Shown one piece after another: positions 46,031-57,759 of a stretch of DNA of 64,000 nt. The notes beneath the pieces were generated by a model, which worked only from the letters and a program-made list of their open reading frames with translations, did not search any database and had not been told where the DNA came from. Position 1 is the first letter of the stretch; every line of letters begins with the position of its first letter. A program made the position numbers and the translations under genes. The stretch covers positions 360,719,238 to 360,783,237 of the forward strand of contig NC_085138.1 of assembly GCF_035046485.1 (NCBI RefSeq), written 5' to 3'. Source of the DNA: Aedes albopictus. Taxonomy: Eukaryota > Arthropoda > Insecta > Diptera > Culicidae.

Positions 46031-46550
46031 TTCTTCAAAAGTACAATGATCCATGCATGGAAAAATATGCAAGTTTTGAAGTGTGTATGGAGTGTAGTCA
46101 CACCTCCATCCCCCCCCCAATCAAAATGACCCCCTCCGAAAAAAAAATGACTTACTGGACAAAAAAGTTTGGATTAGATCAAATAAAATTGGGTGTGTAA
46201 GATAAAATTAAAATCCTAATATTGAATATAGACATACATTTAGTAAGCCGAAATGTTATCCGACAGCCATTTTTCTATTATTTTTGTATAGTAATCATCT
46301 CTTTCGATCGTCTAGAGTTGTCTTGTATTTGTACGGATCAGAATGTAACGGTGGTAATTAAAGATATGCTGAAATAGAACTTGAGAAAATTATCAGCTAT
46401 TGAGGACCTACACAGAAGATTTCTTCTTGGAATTACATCATAGACTTCCATGTTTTTTCCAAAAATTAAGTTTATTTACCTTATTGACAAATTGGAATGT
46501 TATCAACAAAAATTATATAATGAATCAAATTGTAAGACATCTTGGGCGTT
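46031..46550. other. AT-rich segment with dispersed repeat
   Basis: It contains a C-run near 46112-46120 and, at 46310-46470, the partner of the 37.1-kb repeat. No gene was seen. Confidence 0.4.
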
Positions 46551-46553
46551 ACC

Positions 46554-46625
46554 AGGATAATTTGCTCGGCAGCCTTATTGATAAAGCAGCGTATAAGGGT
46601 CGTGAGTTCGAATCTCACCTATCCT
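46554..46625 (+). other. tRNA-like sequence, 72 bases
   Basis: The acceptor AGGATAA/CTATCCT pairs at six of seven positions and the T-arm GTGAG-TTCGAAT-CTCAC is perfect. Instead of a normal anticodon arm there is a 6-bp stem CCTTAT/ATAAGG. A functional tRNA is unlikely. A tRNA pseudogene or SINE-derived promoter is more probable. Confidence 0.45.
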
Positions 46626-46875
46626 GTGATTATTTCTCAATTTCACCAAAAGTTGATCCATCTGTACATGTTTTGAGTTGGTGGAAATCAAAATCGACTA
46701 CACGGATTGCTATACAGAAACTTTGCAGATCAAGGAAAGTCAAACAAATAGTTGTTTCAAATGTTCTTTATGTTGTTAGATTGAAGCCTTTTTAGAACTA
46801 CACCTCATCATCACAACCCAAATAACTTTAATGATAAAAAAGCCAAATGATTCATAACGTAATCAACTCCCCAGA
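46626..46875. other. AT-rich spacer, nothing recognised
   Basis: This stretch follows the tRNA-like unit directly. A SINE body could be present but no 3' tail is visible. Confidence 0.25.
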
Positions 46876-47760
46876 AGTTTGCCAGTCAAATACTTCGTGT
46901 TCTCGAGTGATTCCAAACAATTTTGTTCAACCAATTTGGTGGGGGCTCTTTACCTTTTTCGCCTTCGTTCGACAGTGTCGACGAACGTTGCTCTCCTCCA
47001 ATTTCAAAAGCTGACGACGACGACGACGACGACGGTTTCTGCTTCGTCGACGTTCGACTGAGTTCTGAGCTGCTTTTGTTGCCCCGCGATCCCAACCAAA
47101 CCAACTCAGCACCAGCCAGTCGGTGTAATCTAACTGTTATTTAATTACTTTTTCTATGTTGCTGCTGCTGTTGCTGATGGTGAGCTGGTCTTGTGCTTAT
47201 TTCCCCCGGCGCGGCATGGTCCGGAACGAGAGTGTTTTAGTTGAGGTTCTCCTCGCCACCGTTGTTGCTCTGCTGTGCGCTCGTTGCTAGACGGTATATG
47301 TAGGTACTTGAACCGCTTTTCTTCACGCACTTTTTCCACACAGCACCGCGCTTCCCCCCTTCGGCTATTATTCACTTCTCCACACACCCCACCACGCAGC
47401 ACATCGCGCTTCCTCTCTGCGCGCACTCAACTATTCAACTATTGCTTCGCTTCTTCTGCTTACTTTTCAGCTATTTTTTCGCCTTCCGAAGCCGAAAAAA
47501 GAATCAAGAAACACTTTATTACACAATTTGAGATACAAACTGAGATTATGGGGCGGGAAACTCTTCTTGTTGGCTGGCGTTCTCGCTCTGGACGGGACGT
47601 CCTGCGAGCCGGAATCTTCTTCCAAAATGACGACGATCAACAACGGGGAGGAATTCGGCTCCTCGTCTTGGTGCTGAAGGTTTCAATTCAAGAGGAATAC
47701 ACTTTTTCACGCCACACTATATGCGGTTAACTTAGAATGTGGTTGCTGACGGCTTTATAG
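46876..47760. other. GC-richer unique island, no gene recognised
   Basis: CpG-containing sequence with trinucleotide runs and overlapping frames on both strands (the longest, 47275-47730, resembles nothing known). Possibly untranslated or regulatory sequence of a neighbouring gene. Confidence 0.3.
47013..47034. repeat. (GAC)n microsatellite
   Basis: GACGACGACGACGACGACGA is a short pure trinucleotide run. Confidence 0.9.
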
Positions 47761-48115
47761 GTTCTGGAAGGTTACCTGTTGAGGGAGAAAAAAGGAACTT
47801 TATTAGAAATGATTATTCATCTAAAAACAAAATAAAAGGATGGCTTCGGAAGTTTCTTGACCTATCATCGCGAGTTGTTTGAAGTTGTTTATGATACCAT
47901 GCATTGTTATACTGAGAAAATTGACGCTCGAAAATTCTATAAGACGAAGTAACGAAGTAACGCGAAAGAAATTTTCATGCGAGGATTTAAATAAAGCGTA
48001 GAGAATCTTATAGAGGATTATAGATTGAAAAAAAAATATCAACGACAAATGGAGTGTTTCTTTAGGAACGCGAGTAAGAAATGAAACTGCTAACGCTAGT
48101 AATTACTCGATAGAG
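47761..48115. other. AT-rich spacer, nothing recognised
   Basis: No repeat unit, terminal inverted repeat or credible frame was seen. Confidence 0.35.
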
Positions 48116-49800
48116 ATGATTCCTTCAGGGACTTCATTGAGGATCACTACAAAAATATTCTTAGAATGAACCTGTCGGGAATCACCTTAATTTTCGCTGG
48201 AATTGCTCCAGGATCACTGCTGCGATTCCTCCTGGAATTCTTGCAATCCTAAAAGAAATCTCAGGAGGAGTCCCAGGAAGGATGTGTAAAGGAATCGTTG
48301 CAGTTAATTCTGAATCAATTCCAACAAGAATGCTTATGCTTGGAGGAATCCCATCTGGCATTTTTGAGGAATTTCAAAAGGATTGCTCAAAAGATTTTTC
48401 TAGGATTGCCTCCAGAAATGCTCAATGGGATTCTCAAGAAATTTCTCCTGAGATTCCTCCAAACAATCAAGTTCTTCCAGATTTTGTTTCAAAGAATTCC
48501 CACAATTCTCCAGTGATTTCTCCAAGGATACTTTCAGATATTCAGATATTCGAAGGATTCCTCCTGGAATTTCTCTTGAGATTCACACAGAATGTTTGCA
48601 AGGATTTATCCTAGAATTATTCTGGCTTTCTACCAGAATAAATATTCTTGATTAGATTTCTCCAACAATTCCTGCTGTAATTTATACATGAAATTCTCCA
48701 AAAATGTGATGCTGCTGCTGGGAATCCTCTTCCTGTTCCTTCCTTCCTTCCGGAGGACTCTCAAGAGTAATAATTTGAGATGTTCGTGATGAAAAGCTTT
48801 GAGAAATCTCAGCAAGAATTCCCGAAGAAATTCTAGCAAAATTTCCTGAACGAATTCCAGCAGTAATCTTTGGAGCACAAAGAGCAACTCCTAGAGAAAT
48901 TTTTGAAAACATATCTGGAGGAATCATAGCAGGAAACTCAGGAAGAACTTCAAGAGAACTCCTTTAAGGAATCCCAAGGGAAAACTCTGAAGGAATCCTA
49001 GGAGGAATTTTTGGGGGAATTCCAGCAGGCATCCCTAGATTCCTAATTCCAAAACAAATTGCCTAACAGAACTCTGTTAGACATTTCTACTGGGATTCCT
49101 GAATGATTTTATACAAGGACTCCTCTGGAAGTTCTTCTGGTGATATCTTTAAGGATTTCTACAATTCTCTCGGAATATCACCAACAATTCTTTCTGGGAT
49201 GCCTTCATGAGCTACTGTCAGGATTTCTCCAAGTATTCTTGCTGAAATTTCTCAAACATTTCCAGATGGTATTGCTCTCAGGAGTTTCTCAGAAATTCCT
49301 GGAGGATTTCCAGCAAGAATAACTTAAAGAATCCCACGAATGACTGGGGAAATCTCAGCAACATTTCACGAAAAATTTCAACAGATATTCTCGATGGAAT
49401 CTGAAGAAGATTTTCAGTAAGAATACGTAGAGATATTCCTAGAAAGGATCTAAAGGAATTCCGAAAAAAGATCTGGGTAAGTATAGCACTAGCTTTAAGT
49501 TAAAGTCATAAAAAAAACTCTGAGTGAATTTCTGAAGCACTCCATAGAGAAATTACTGCATTGCTTGCTGGAGGAGCTCTATCAATAATAATTGAATGAA
49601 CCCCAGGAAGAATTTTTGGAGGTATTCCCAGAGGAATTCTTGGATAAATTACGAGGGGAATTTCTGGATGTACTTTTGGAAAAAAAAACTCTGAGGGAAC
49701 CACATGAAGAACTTTCAAAGGCAACCCAGTAGGTATTCTTGAGGAGTTTCCGAGAGGTACCAAACATATTTACAGAGGAATATTTTAAAAATTCTCTGTA
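48116..49800. repeat. 12/24-bp array with several orientation switches
   Basis: Reverse units dominate at about 48116-48610 and 49080-49310, and forward units at about 48780-49050 and 49330-49790. Multiple inversions or independent insertions inside one array would explain this. Confidence 0.7.
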
Positions 49801-49812
49801 GAAATCATAGAA

Positions 49813-50900
49813 GACGAGCCGGATGGTCTCAGATTTTTATGAAACTTTATCCACAGGTAGGGTTCATATATATATGAATGAAAAAAATTGAGAGAAAATC
49901 AGGGTCACCTATTTCCGGGAAAACTCAGGTGTAAATGTTTTGTTTGCCTCTGACACTGCTTACTTAAAAAAAAAATTAAAAAAAACATAACTCAAGAACG
50001 AAGCATCGTAGAAACAAAGTTTTTTTTTATGGAAATAAAATTAAATTTTCTTTGGAATCAAAAAAAAAAATGTGAACTGGAGAAAGTTTTCCACAAAATA
50101 TTCCTTCGTTGAGAAAGTTCGTATAGAAAAGCCGGAAAGACTAAGTCCAAACTCGCGGAAAATTTTCAATAAAAAAAATCTAAGAAGGAAACTTTAGAAA
50201 CTTCAATTCCAGTAACTTTTAGGATGTTCTTTTTTTTCGTTTCTGAGCTATGGCAAATTTTGCGAAAAATGTTCATGTAAGCCTTCTCTTTGAATGCTCA
50301 TGGTCATTTCCCAGAACATTTTCCAGTTCATATTTTTTTGTTCTTGAGAAAATTTGCTTTTTTCAGAAAACTTTGTTTCTACGATGCTTCGTCCTTGAGT
50401 TATGATTTTTTAAAGAAAAGGCTTATATGGCACATTTGGACATTATTCACAAAATTGGCCATAACTTAAAAACGAGAAAAAGTGCATTTTAAAAATTTAT
50501 GAAATGAAATGTATGCTTCTGAAATTATTTTACCAAAAATATTTCTTTTAAAATTATTTTTATGAGTTTGAGCATAGTTTTTCCGGCTATTCCTTACGAA
50601 TTTTCTTAACGGTGGACAATTTTGAGAAAAACTTTTTCCAGTTCATATTTTCTTTTGATTCCTGAGAAAATTTGCTTCCATTTTCATTAAACAAAACTTT
50701 CTTTGCTACGGTGCTTCGTTCTTGAGTTTTTTTTCTTTTTAATTTTTATTTGCTTGAGTTATAATTTTTCAAAGTAAGTAGTGTCAGGGGAAAACAAAAA
50801 AAAATCCAGTTTTCCGGAAAAATAGGCGACCTTGATTTTTTTTCAATTTTTGTTAATTTTTTATTTATTTTTATTTATTATTATTTTTCATTTATGTATA
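49813..50900. mobile_element. Foldback element, copy B (no nested hairpin)
   Basis: It shares TCTCAGATTTTTATGAAAC, ACTCAGGTG and CATAACTCAAGAACGAAGCA with copy A at 10.04-11.07 kb. The right arm (GAACTGG-type pieces, AGTAGTGTCAGGGGAAAAC, AAAATAGGCGACC) is the inverse of the left. It lacks the 403-bp hairpin seen in copy A. Confidence 0.65.
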
Positions 50901-51300
50901 TAACTCTTGAAGAAATCCGCAGAAAAATGCCAAGAAGAACTTTTGGAGGAATCTATGGAGAAACATTTGGAAAAATTCTCCTTGGAGTTCTGTCACAAAT
51001 GCTTGACGGGAAATTCGTGATGAAATAACTTCAGATGATTTTCCAAGTATTCCTATAAAGGATTGCTATAAAAAATCCTCTCGTGATTATTGCAGATTTC
51101 TCTTTTTAGGAATTTTCCAAGAAATACGAGGAACTTCAAACAGACTTCGTTGTACACTTCTTCAGAAATTCCTGAATGAATGCTAGCAGCATTCCAAGAG
51201 AAACTCCCGTAAGAATTCATGAGGAATTCTTTGTTGAAACTGGGAAGGAATCACAGCTGGAAATTTTGAAGAAGAAACAGAAGGAATCACAGCACGATTT
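50901..51300 (+). repeat. 12/24-bp array, forward, strongly diverged
   Basis: Scattered GGAATCTATGGAGAAAC, TTCAGAAATTCCTGAATG and GAAGGAATCACAG words remain. The array is barely recognisable. Confidence 0.45.
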
Positions 51301-52025
51301 TTTGTAGAAATCTCAGCATCGGGTTTGCTCTCTGTCACTATCAATGACAGGCAAACTGCCGATTTTGATAGGCTGACTGCGATCCAAGTCAGCGTGTGCT
51401 CTGTTGAGTCACCGCGTCACCGCCACTTTTCTTTTCCCATCACAACTGGACTGATTGCGATGGCGGGTAGATATCACTGAGAGACCATCTTTAAAAGTCG
51501 TTTAAAAATCAAAATAAACACTTAAAGTGATGAAATTTAAATATGTGGTACAGAATAATAAGTTTCGTATGATGGTCACAAAACATTTTGACTTTTGGCT
51601 AAAATCGCAAAAATATCAGTTCGGTTGTTATGATAGTGCCCTGGAGTGTGGGCAAAGTGTGGGTCAGTATCAAGTCGTTGCCGGTCACTATCGTTTTGAT
51701 ATTGATCGGCCTACAGTGACAGTGACGTTGGTGCAAAATCAGTAGTCAACTGATATGACTGATATTTCGCAGCTCTGCATCAACTCTGCTCGGGAATTCT
51801 GGCAACAGTTTCTGGAGGAGTCCTGGTAACACTCCAGGAACTTCTCAAGAATTGCTATCTTCCTCCAGTTGACATGCAGGTCCTGTTTCACTTGGAGCAT
51901 TATTTCAACAAGAAAAAAAATAAGTAGGTGTATTTCAATACAAAGAAAACAAAACACATGAAAGTTCCCAGAATCCCCTTGAAAATGTTATAACGGAAAA
52001 ACTATTTTAAGAGGTCGTCCACGAA
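51301..52025. other. Unassigned segment of mixed composition
   Basis: Words CTGTCACTATCAATGACAG and ACAGTGACAGTGAC suggest an inverted-repeat element between about 51337 and 51726, but I could not confirm matching ends. The frame at 51527-51745 resembles no known protein. Confidence 0.3.
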
Positions 52026-52029
52026 AAAT

Positions 52030-52520
52030 TACATATGACGTTTCAGGGCTTTCAGGGGGATTTCATGAGTGTGTTAGGGTTTCCCAAGGGGTTATAGAGG
52101 TGTTCCAAAGAGTTTCAGAGGCGTATCAAGGGTTTTTAAGGGATTTCAGGGGTCTTCAAAGGGAGGTCAGGGCGTTTCAGGAGCATTGCAAATGGTTTCA
52201 CGGGCGTACCTAGAGGCTTCAGGGCCGTCCCAAGGGATTTCAGCGACGTTCCACAGAGGCTTCAGAAAAGTTTTAGGTATTTTCAAGGGGTTACAAGAGC
52301 AGTTTTGGGGGTTACGTGAAATTTCAGGAAGTTAGAGTGACGTCCAGGGGCCTCGGGGATGTTCCAACTTCAAGGGATTCTAGAACGGTTCCAGGGGTTT
52401 TTAATGGATTCCTGGAGAATTCCAGATATTTCAGGGGCGTTAGTGGTGTTCCAGAGGGTTTTAGGGTGTTTCAGGGCCATTACAGAGGGTTTCGGGTGTC
52501 TACCCGTGAGATAAATAAAA
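52030..52520 (+). repeat. GGTTTCAGGGGCGTTCCAG-type degenerate repeat
   Basis: Units of ~20-30 bases alternate GGTTTCAGGG and (C/G)GTTCCAGAGG. The same family occurs at 55680-55970 (forward) and 31162-31420 (reverse). Confidence 0.75.
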
Positions 52521-53165
52521 ACGCTGAGTATTCCAGGTTTTTCCAGGGTAGAATTTTGAACTTTTGTAATTCGAAAATAAGCCCAAATTTTATAATATTT
52601 ATGTTTTTCAAATGTTATCTCTAAAAACTATATAAACATTTTAAGGGAAAATGCTCAAGATTTATAATACAAGAAATTCCTCCAAGTCGCTGAATTCTAC
52701 AAAAACATTTTTAAAAATATAGCAGAAATCGATTAAGAAATATTTCAAGATTTATTCTAGAGTTCTTTTTGAGTAAATTGCTTTCACATTTCTTACGAAA
52801 ATTTCGTTGAAAAAGAAATTTCCTACAGATACTCTTAAAATAAAAACAAAAAACAGTCTGGAGTCAAATCATAAATTCTACAGACCGGTCAATTTCATAT
52901 ACTGTTTTGAAACTGGACTTAGATGCCTTTCTTGCTGGATTCCTCCCATAGATCGTTCCAGAATTTAACCAAGTCGAGTCATGTACAATACACTGAAGAT
53001 GACCTCACAGTTGAGGTCGAAATACGTATCTGCCAAAGGATGCAAATTCATAGTGGAATTAAAAGGAACAGTACTTAACAAGATTTTCTTTTTGCTTCAG
53101 GTATTCCTCAAACAAGCACAGGTACATCATCATCATTTATCCAACGTTGCTTTAGGAATTCTGTG
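52521..53165. other. AT-rich segment, nothing recognised
   Basis: Near 53001 a small perfect hairpin GACCTCA-CAGT-TGAGGTC lies in a frame starting MYNTLKMTSQLRSKYVSAKG (52981-53187). The frame is not a protein I recognise and may belong to a dispersed element. Confidence 0.3.
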
Positions 53166-53640
53166 TTGGGATAGCTCTCTCGAATAGTTTCTCTCAGGTG
53201 TTTTGTGAGATTCTTGCAGAAGTTCTTCAAAGCATTTCTCTTGGATTTCCTCGCGAAATTTCGTCCACAGTTCCTCCCGGCATTTCTTTTAGAGGTTTTA
53301 AAAGTTACTCCTTGAATTTGCTCCCGGGATTACTCTTAGAACTTTTTTAAGGTGTTTCTCAGGATTTAGCTTGGAATCCATCCGATACTTCTCCGGGAAT
53401 TTCTAACAAGGAATTTCGTAAGTTATCTCAGGAGACTTTCCAAGAAAAACTCTGGGAAAATCCATTCAAGAACTTCTTCAAACTCTTATAATAAATCTGT
53501 AAAAAAAAAACAAACAAAAGGAGAATCACTGCAACAAATCCTGTTAACAACTACGCGGAAAAGCCTGGAACAAGCTCAGGAAAAATTCGCGGGAAGAACT
53601 CCATGAGAAATATCAGCAAAACCTCCTACAGAAAGCCCAA
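53166..53640. repeat. 12/24-bp array, reverse then forward
   Basis: Reverse units (TTTCTCAGGTG, GATTTCCTCGCG) run to about 53430 and forward ones (GAAAAACTCTGGG) follow, leading into the CpG-dense insert. Confidence 0.55.
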
Positions 53641-53649
53641 AGGATACGC

Positions 53650-53970
53650 CGGAAAATTCTTTGCATCCTAGTGTGGCATACCAGTTAAGCACCCTATGCG
53701 CAGAGATGCGAGTCGTCAGCATTCGCACATCATCGAACACCGCGACCCAACCGCGACAACAATATTCGCGCTCCATCAGACATCGCGACTTCGCGACGTC
53801 GCGACGCGCACGTCGTCGGTCGTCAGCGACACGAAGACTCGAGCCGGTCGGACAGGAGAGACCGCGCCGCCGACGATCGACCTCTTTCGCATCGCAGCAA
53901 CCGGGCGGCAAGCACGTGTCATCCAAAACAGGCTGGAGGCAATTTTGCGGTAATCGGCCGAAACTGTAGT
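53650..53970. other. CpG-dense 300-bp island inside the array
   Basis: Three TCGCGA sites occur within 20 bases near 53782-53804, and CG dinucleotides are very frequent, in contrast to the flanking repeat. Overlapping frames on both strands are probably composition-driven. It may be an inserted fragment of a promoter or of a GC-rich gene. I found no terminal repeats. Confidence 0.45.
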
Positions 53971-54620
53971 GCAGAAATTTACACCTAGGACCAACAGTGG
54001 AAAGAATTTTCTGAAAGCAGCCCCGGTAGAAACTCCGATTGAAATCTCAGGTGAAACTAATCTTGCGAGAACCTTTTTAAAATAGCGTGGTTTAAGCTCC
54101 TGTATAAATCCAGGGATAAACTCAAAAAAATAATAACATTTTGAAGAAATCAAGGAGGATCTTCGGAAGAAATCTGGAGAGAAACTTCTGCAGATAATTC
54201 TCGAACAGCTACTTAAGAAATCCTGGGAGTAGCACTAGCAGAACTCCCACGCATAAATCCTGTAAAAACTCTGAGATGAATCTCGGGAAGATCTCCTGGG
54301 AAGTCCCAAGAGGAACACCGGAAAGAATCGCGGTAAATCTTCAAGCGAAATTCCTAGAGAAACCCAAGGAGGATTTCCGTGACAACAGGAACTCTGTCAA
54401 AAATCCCACGAGGGACTTTGAGGGCAACGCCGGAAAAACCTTCGGAAGAAATTCGGGGAAGATCCCCGTTGAATCTCCACGATTATTCGCTTGAAATTCC
54501 GGAATCATTGAATATTCTAAGAAAGAACACCTGATAGAAATCCGGAAGAATATCTGGAAGAAATGGCATGGAAAAATACAAAAAGGATCTTGTGAGAAAT
54601 CCTGGAAAGCATTCAAAAAG
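53971..54620 (+). repeat. 12/24-bp array, forward orientation
   Basis: GAAATCTCAGGTGAAAC and AAATTCGGGGAAGATCCCCG are units with a higher C/G share than elsewhere. Confidence 0.65.
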
Positions 54621-54627
54621 GTATTTA

Positions 54628-55437
54628 CAGGGGATAGGCAAAATTTTTACTTCTCAAAATATGTTTAACTAGCTGTAACTTTTCGAAAAGTGCATCAAAT
54701 ATTCTCAAATTTTCACTGTAAGTTCATCAACTAGCTGTGTATCACAATTCACAATTTGGAAAAGATCGGGCTATTCTGCACGAATTTATAAAGATTCTAG
54801 AAAAAGGTATAATTATTTGATAGCTAATTTTGAGTTCTTATATCTCCGGATTCAATGAACCGAATGCAATGAAATTGTGACCATTTATGACTTATATAGT
54901 TATCTCTGAAAGACATTTGACTTAACTTGAAATCAACGAGAGAAAAAGTTATAACGATTTCATTTATTTTATGGTTTTTTGGTAAATTGGTCTATTTTTA
55001 ATATGCATCCCATTACACTGAATTCTTTTTTTACACGATTTTTTTTACGCGATTTTATTTTGCACGACTTTTTTTACGCGATTTTCTCGAAGTTACGCGA
55101 CTTTTTTTTACGCGATTTTGGTCATTTGCGGAGGGCAAATCGCGTAAAAAAAATTTCCTTTGGATTTTTTTTGCGCGAGTTCTCGAAGTTACGCGAACTT
55201 TTTTTACACGATCTTTTTTTTGCGCGAACGCATCCATCGCGTAAAATCAGAATTTAGTGTACATTTTCAATTGATTGCCGGCCCGATCTTTTCCAAATTT
55301 TGAATACTGATACACAACAGTGTACTTACAGTGAAAATTTGAGAATATTTGATGCATTTTTCGAAAAGTTACAGCTAGTTGAACATTTTTTGAGAAGTGA
55401 AAATTTTGCCTGTCCCGATCATTTTGTCTATCCCCTG
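54628..55437. mobile_element. CAGGGGATAGAC family, copy 3, deleted and re-targeted
   Basis: TA flanks lie at 54626-54627 and 55438-55439. The left end lacks the AATGATCGGGACAG segment (CAGGGGATAGGCAAAATTTT). The interior is shorter than in copies 1 and 2, and a second MITE (55016-55259) has inserted at CCATTA. Confidence 0.85.
55016..55259. mobile_element. TA MITE made of TTTTTTACGCGA units, nested
   Basis: Inverted ends CACTGAATTC and CACTAAATTC are flanked by TA at 55014-55015 and 55260-55261. The interior is almost entirely repeated (T)nACGCGATTTT in one half and the mirror pattern in the other, so it is both hairpin-forming and tandemly repetitive. Confidence 0.85.
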
Positions 55438-55439
55438 TA

Positions 55440-55660
55440 TGAAGAAGTAACCAGAAAGAAACCATGATAAAATTTATGGAAAATTCTTGTAGAGCAATTT
55501 CAAGACGGATTCGAATGTCCAGTTTCATCTGCGTTGCAGCATCTTACCGAAATATCTGCAAGATCTCGGAGCCCTCTTCTTGATCCCCTAGCGGCATCTC
55601 ACAAATTCCAACAATCAAGTAAGTTAACTCTGTGGACTTTACTTCTAGTTGAATTCGAAA
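55440..55660. other. Spacer, nothing recognised
   Basis: This ordinary sequence lies between the nested element and the next degenerate repeat. Confidence 0.3.
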
Positions 55661-56035
55661 CTGAGGATTCCCGGGTTTCCAGTTTTTTTTTCAGGTAGTT
55701 CAAGGGTTTCAAGTGTTTTCAAGTATCCCAGGAGTTTCAGTAAGGTCCCAGGAGGTTGCAAGGGGTGTTATGGATGTTCCTAGGGGTTTCAGAACCTTCC
55801 AGGGGTGTCCCGGATGTTTCGCGGCGTTTTAGGAAGAGCTCTAGGGGTATTTCAGGGTGTTCAGGGAGGTTTAAGGAGCGTCCCAGAGATGTTTTTGGGG
55901 GTCTCAGTGGATTGCAAAGCCGTTCTAGGGGATTTCAGGGGTATCTCCTAAAATTGCTCCGAAACCCTGTTAAAATCCTCTGAAAAGCCTTGATACGCCT
56001 CTGAAACATACCTGTGACTCCCGGAAAACCCTCTC
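55661..56035 (+). repeat. GGTTTCAGGGG-type degenerate repeat, second block
   Basis: Units like GGGGTTTCAGAACCTTCCAG and GGGGTGTTCAGGGAGG run forward to about 55970, after which a reversed stretch (CGAAACCCTG, ACGCCTCTGAAAC) follows. Confidence 0.7.
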
Positions 56036-56152
56036 AAAAAAATCTGAGTGTTCCGTCAGAAATATGTTTAGGGATACCATAATTTTCTTCATAAATGTTC
56101 CAAAATTTTTTTTATCTAGAACTGAAATGGCTCGATTGTTTTTTTTTGAAGT

Positions 56153-56317
56153 TTCATAAATTTGGTCACGCAAAAAAATGTCCATTTTCAAACCACCCCT
56201 CCCCCCCCCCTCCCCCTTAAGGCACAATTTTTGTACATATGGGACGTGAAATTTAAGTTATGGTTATCACACTTTTCAGATTCCCTCCATTCTCGAAGCG
56301 TGGCGTAATTTATGGAC
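56153..56317. mobile_element. Second copy of the TCCATAAA..CGTCACGC MITE
   Basis: The left TTCATAAATTTGGTCACGC and right GCGTGGCGTAATTTATGGAC form a diverged inverted pair of the family at 42272-42412. A C-rich stretch (CCCCTCCCCCCCC) lies inside. Confidence 0.65.
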
Positions 56318-56324
56318 GTTCCCC

Positions 56325-57040
56325 CTTCAGAAATGACTCCAGGAATTCTATTTACAAAGTAATCCCAGGGTTGTTCCAGTTATCGGTTAGCAAACAATCT
56401 TTCAGGGCTTTTTCTTTAAACTTCTTCATGGAATGTCGCCAGGAAATTCTCGGATTCCTTAAGAAATTCCTACAGAAACAATTACTAGAAAGTTTGACGT
56501 AAATTCCTTTGGGAATTTCTTATGAGCCTTTTCTGGGTTCCTTTACTGAAGTTTAGGTATTCTTTCAGACAATCTTTCAGGGATTCCCTTTAAAATACGT
56601 TCAAGGAATTCCTCTGGGAATTCTTTCAGAAAATCCTCCCAGAATTTCGGTAAGAGATTTCTCTAGGAATTTTTATAAATATTTATTAAAAAATCCTTCC
56701 GGGAATTCCACCAAGGGTTTTTAAGGGAGAGTTTCCAGAAAACTCTTCAGTAACGATTTCTTAATTCCTTCAGAAAATTCCCTGGGATGTTTCCACATAA
56801 TCCTCCAAATATAACTAAATATAACTAACCCTACTAAGACGTAAGGGTTTTCACACCACGATGGCGTAGTGCACGTTCAGCGTGCCTATCTGGGTCACAT
56901 TGACCCCAACATCCTTCTAGCGTTAAAAATATCTCCATGGATTTCTGCAAGAAAAAGAGAAACCATTTTATTTAAAAATACTTTCAAAGATTTCTCCATG
57001 GATTCTATCTAGAACTTCCTCAGGAATTCCTTCAGAAATA
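56325..57040 (-). repeat. 12/24-bp array, reverse orientation
   Basis: GGGAATTCTTTCAG and CTCAGGAATTCCTTCAG units are present. A short piggyBac-like remnant lies inside at 56829-56922. Confidence 0.7.
56829..56922. mobile_element. Very short piggyBac-type MITE remnant
   Basis: CTAA followed by CCCTACTAAGACG stands on the left and, at the right, CGTTAA (TTAA 56923-56926). The interior has GGGTCACATTGACCCCAAC, which resembles GGGGTCATATATGACCCC of the 27.8-kb element. The termini are imperfect. Confidence 0.45.
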
Positions 57041-57046
57041 TTTATC

Positions 57047-57202
57047 GGCGAATCTAGCTTTTTCTTTTTTCTTGCTCACTCTCCTAAACAAACATTAGAA
57101 AGAGAAGGATGGAAAGGGGTTCCGCCGCACCCCTTTGCATCCCGCTCTTTCACGCGTTTTTTAAAGAGAGTGAGTGTGAAAAAAGAAAAAGCTAGATTCG
57201 CC
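57047..57202. mobile_element. Hairpin MITE, GGCGAATCTAGCTTTTTC termini
   Basis: GGCGAATCTAGCTTTTTCTT and the exact complement AAAAAGCTAGATTCGCC close a 156-base unit whose arms continue through GCTCACTCTC/GAGAGTGAGTG. The target duplication is unclear. Confidence 0.75.
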
Positions 57203-57590
57203 AATGGAAATATCCCTAAAGACCAGGCTTGGAAAGCGTCAGCGTCAACACGAGTCGTCACGCGATTTTTACAGAAGTGCCTCTCTCAATGTCATCGAAA
57301 CGGGAGACGATGACCAAGAGAGTCTAACAATATTCGCTCATGACGGAGCGTGACATGGTTGTAAACAAGGCAACTACTAGCACATCGATGGACTTTGTTA
57401 TTATTTGAATCTTTTAAATCATGAATTTATGTCAGAAATATTTCCTGGGATTCCTTTAGAAATTCCTTCATGCATTATTTGAACCCTGGAACTACCTGGA
57501 GGAACTCCTGAGATGGCTTTAGAGGAATTTCTGGAATAATTTTATGAAGAATTTTTGGAGATATTTAAGGAAAAAGTCATTGGAAGTCAC
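57203..57590. other. Spacer with diverged 12/24-bp units at its end
   Basis: Unique sequence runs to about 57420, then a few forward units (CTGGAGGAACTCCTGAG). No gene was seen. Confidence 0.35.
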
Positions 57591-57592
57591 TT

Positions 57593-57757
57593 AGTCGCAT
57601 CGTACTGAGGAGCGTGGGTTCGATTCCCGCTGCAGCTGTCACGAAAAGTTTTCGGCTGTGCCACTGGGCGTTGTATGGTAGTCCCTTGTTTAGTGTCGTG
57701 CTTCCTTCAAAGAGCGAATTGCTCACCGGAAGCATTAAACGTGTCTGTGTTTTTTTT
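57593..57757 (+). mobile_element. tRNA-derived SINE, 5' truncated
   Basis: A B-box GTGGGTTCGATTCCCGC is preceded by a partial tRNA-like arm (CATCGTACTGAGGAGC). A ~140-base body follows and ends in GTCTGTGTTTTTTTT. This layout is that of a pol III-transcribed, LINE-mobilised SINE. It is possibly related to the Aedes Feilai family, which I name only tentatively. The A-box half is missing. Confidence 0.65.
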
Positions 57758-57759
57758 CC

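Noticed and set aside
51301..51760. Inverted-repeat element with GTCACTATC/AGTGAC words
   Set aside because: I could not find matching ends or a target duplication.
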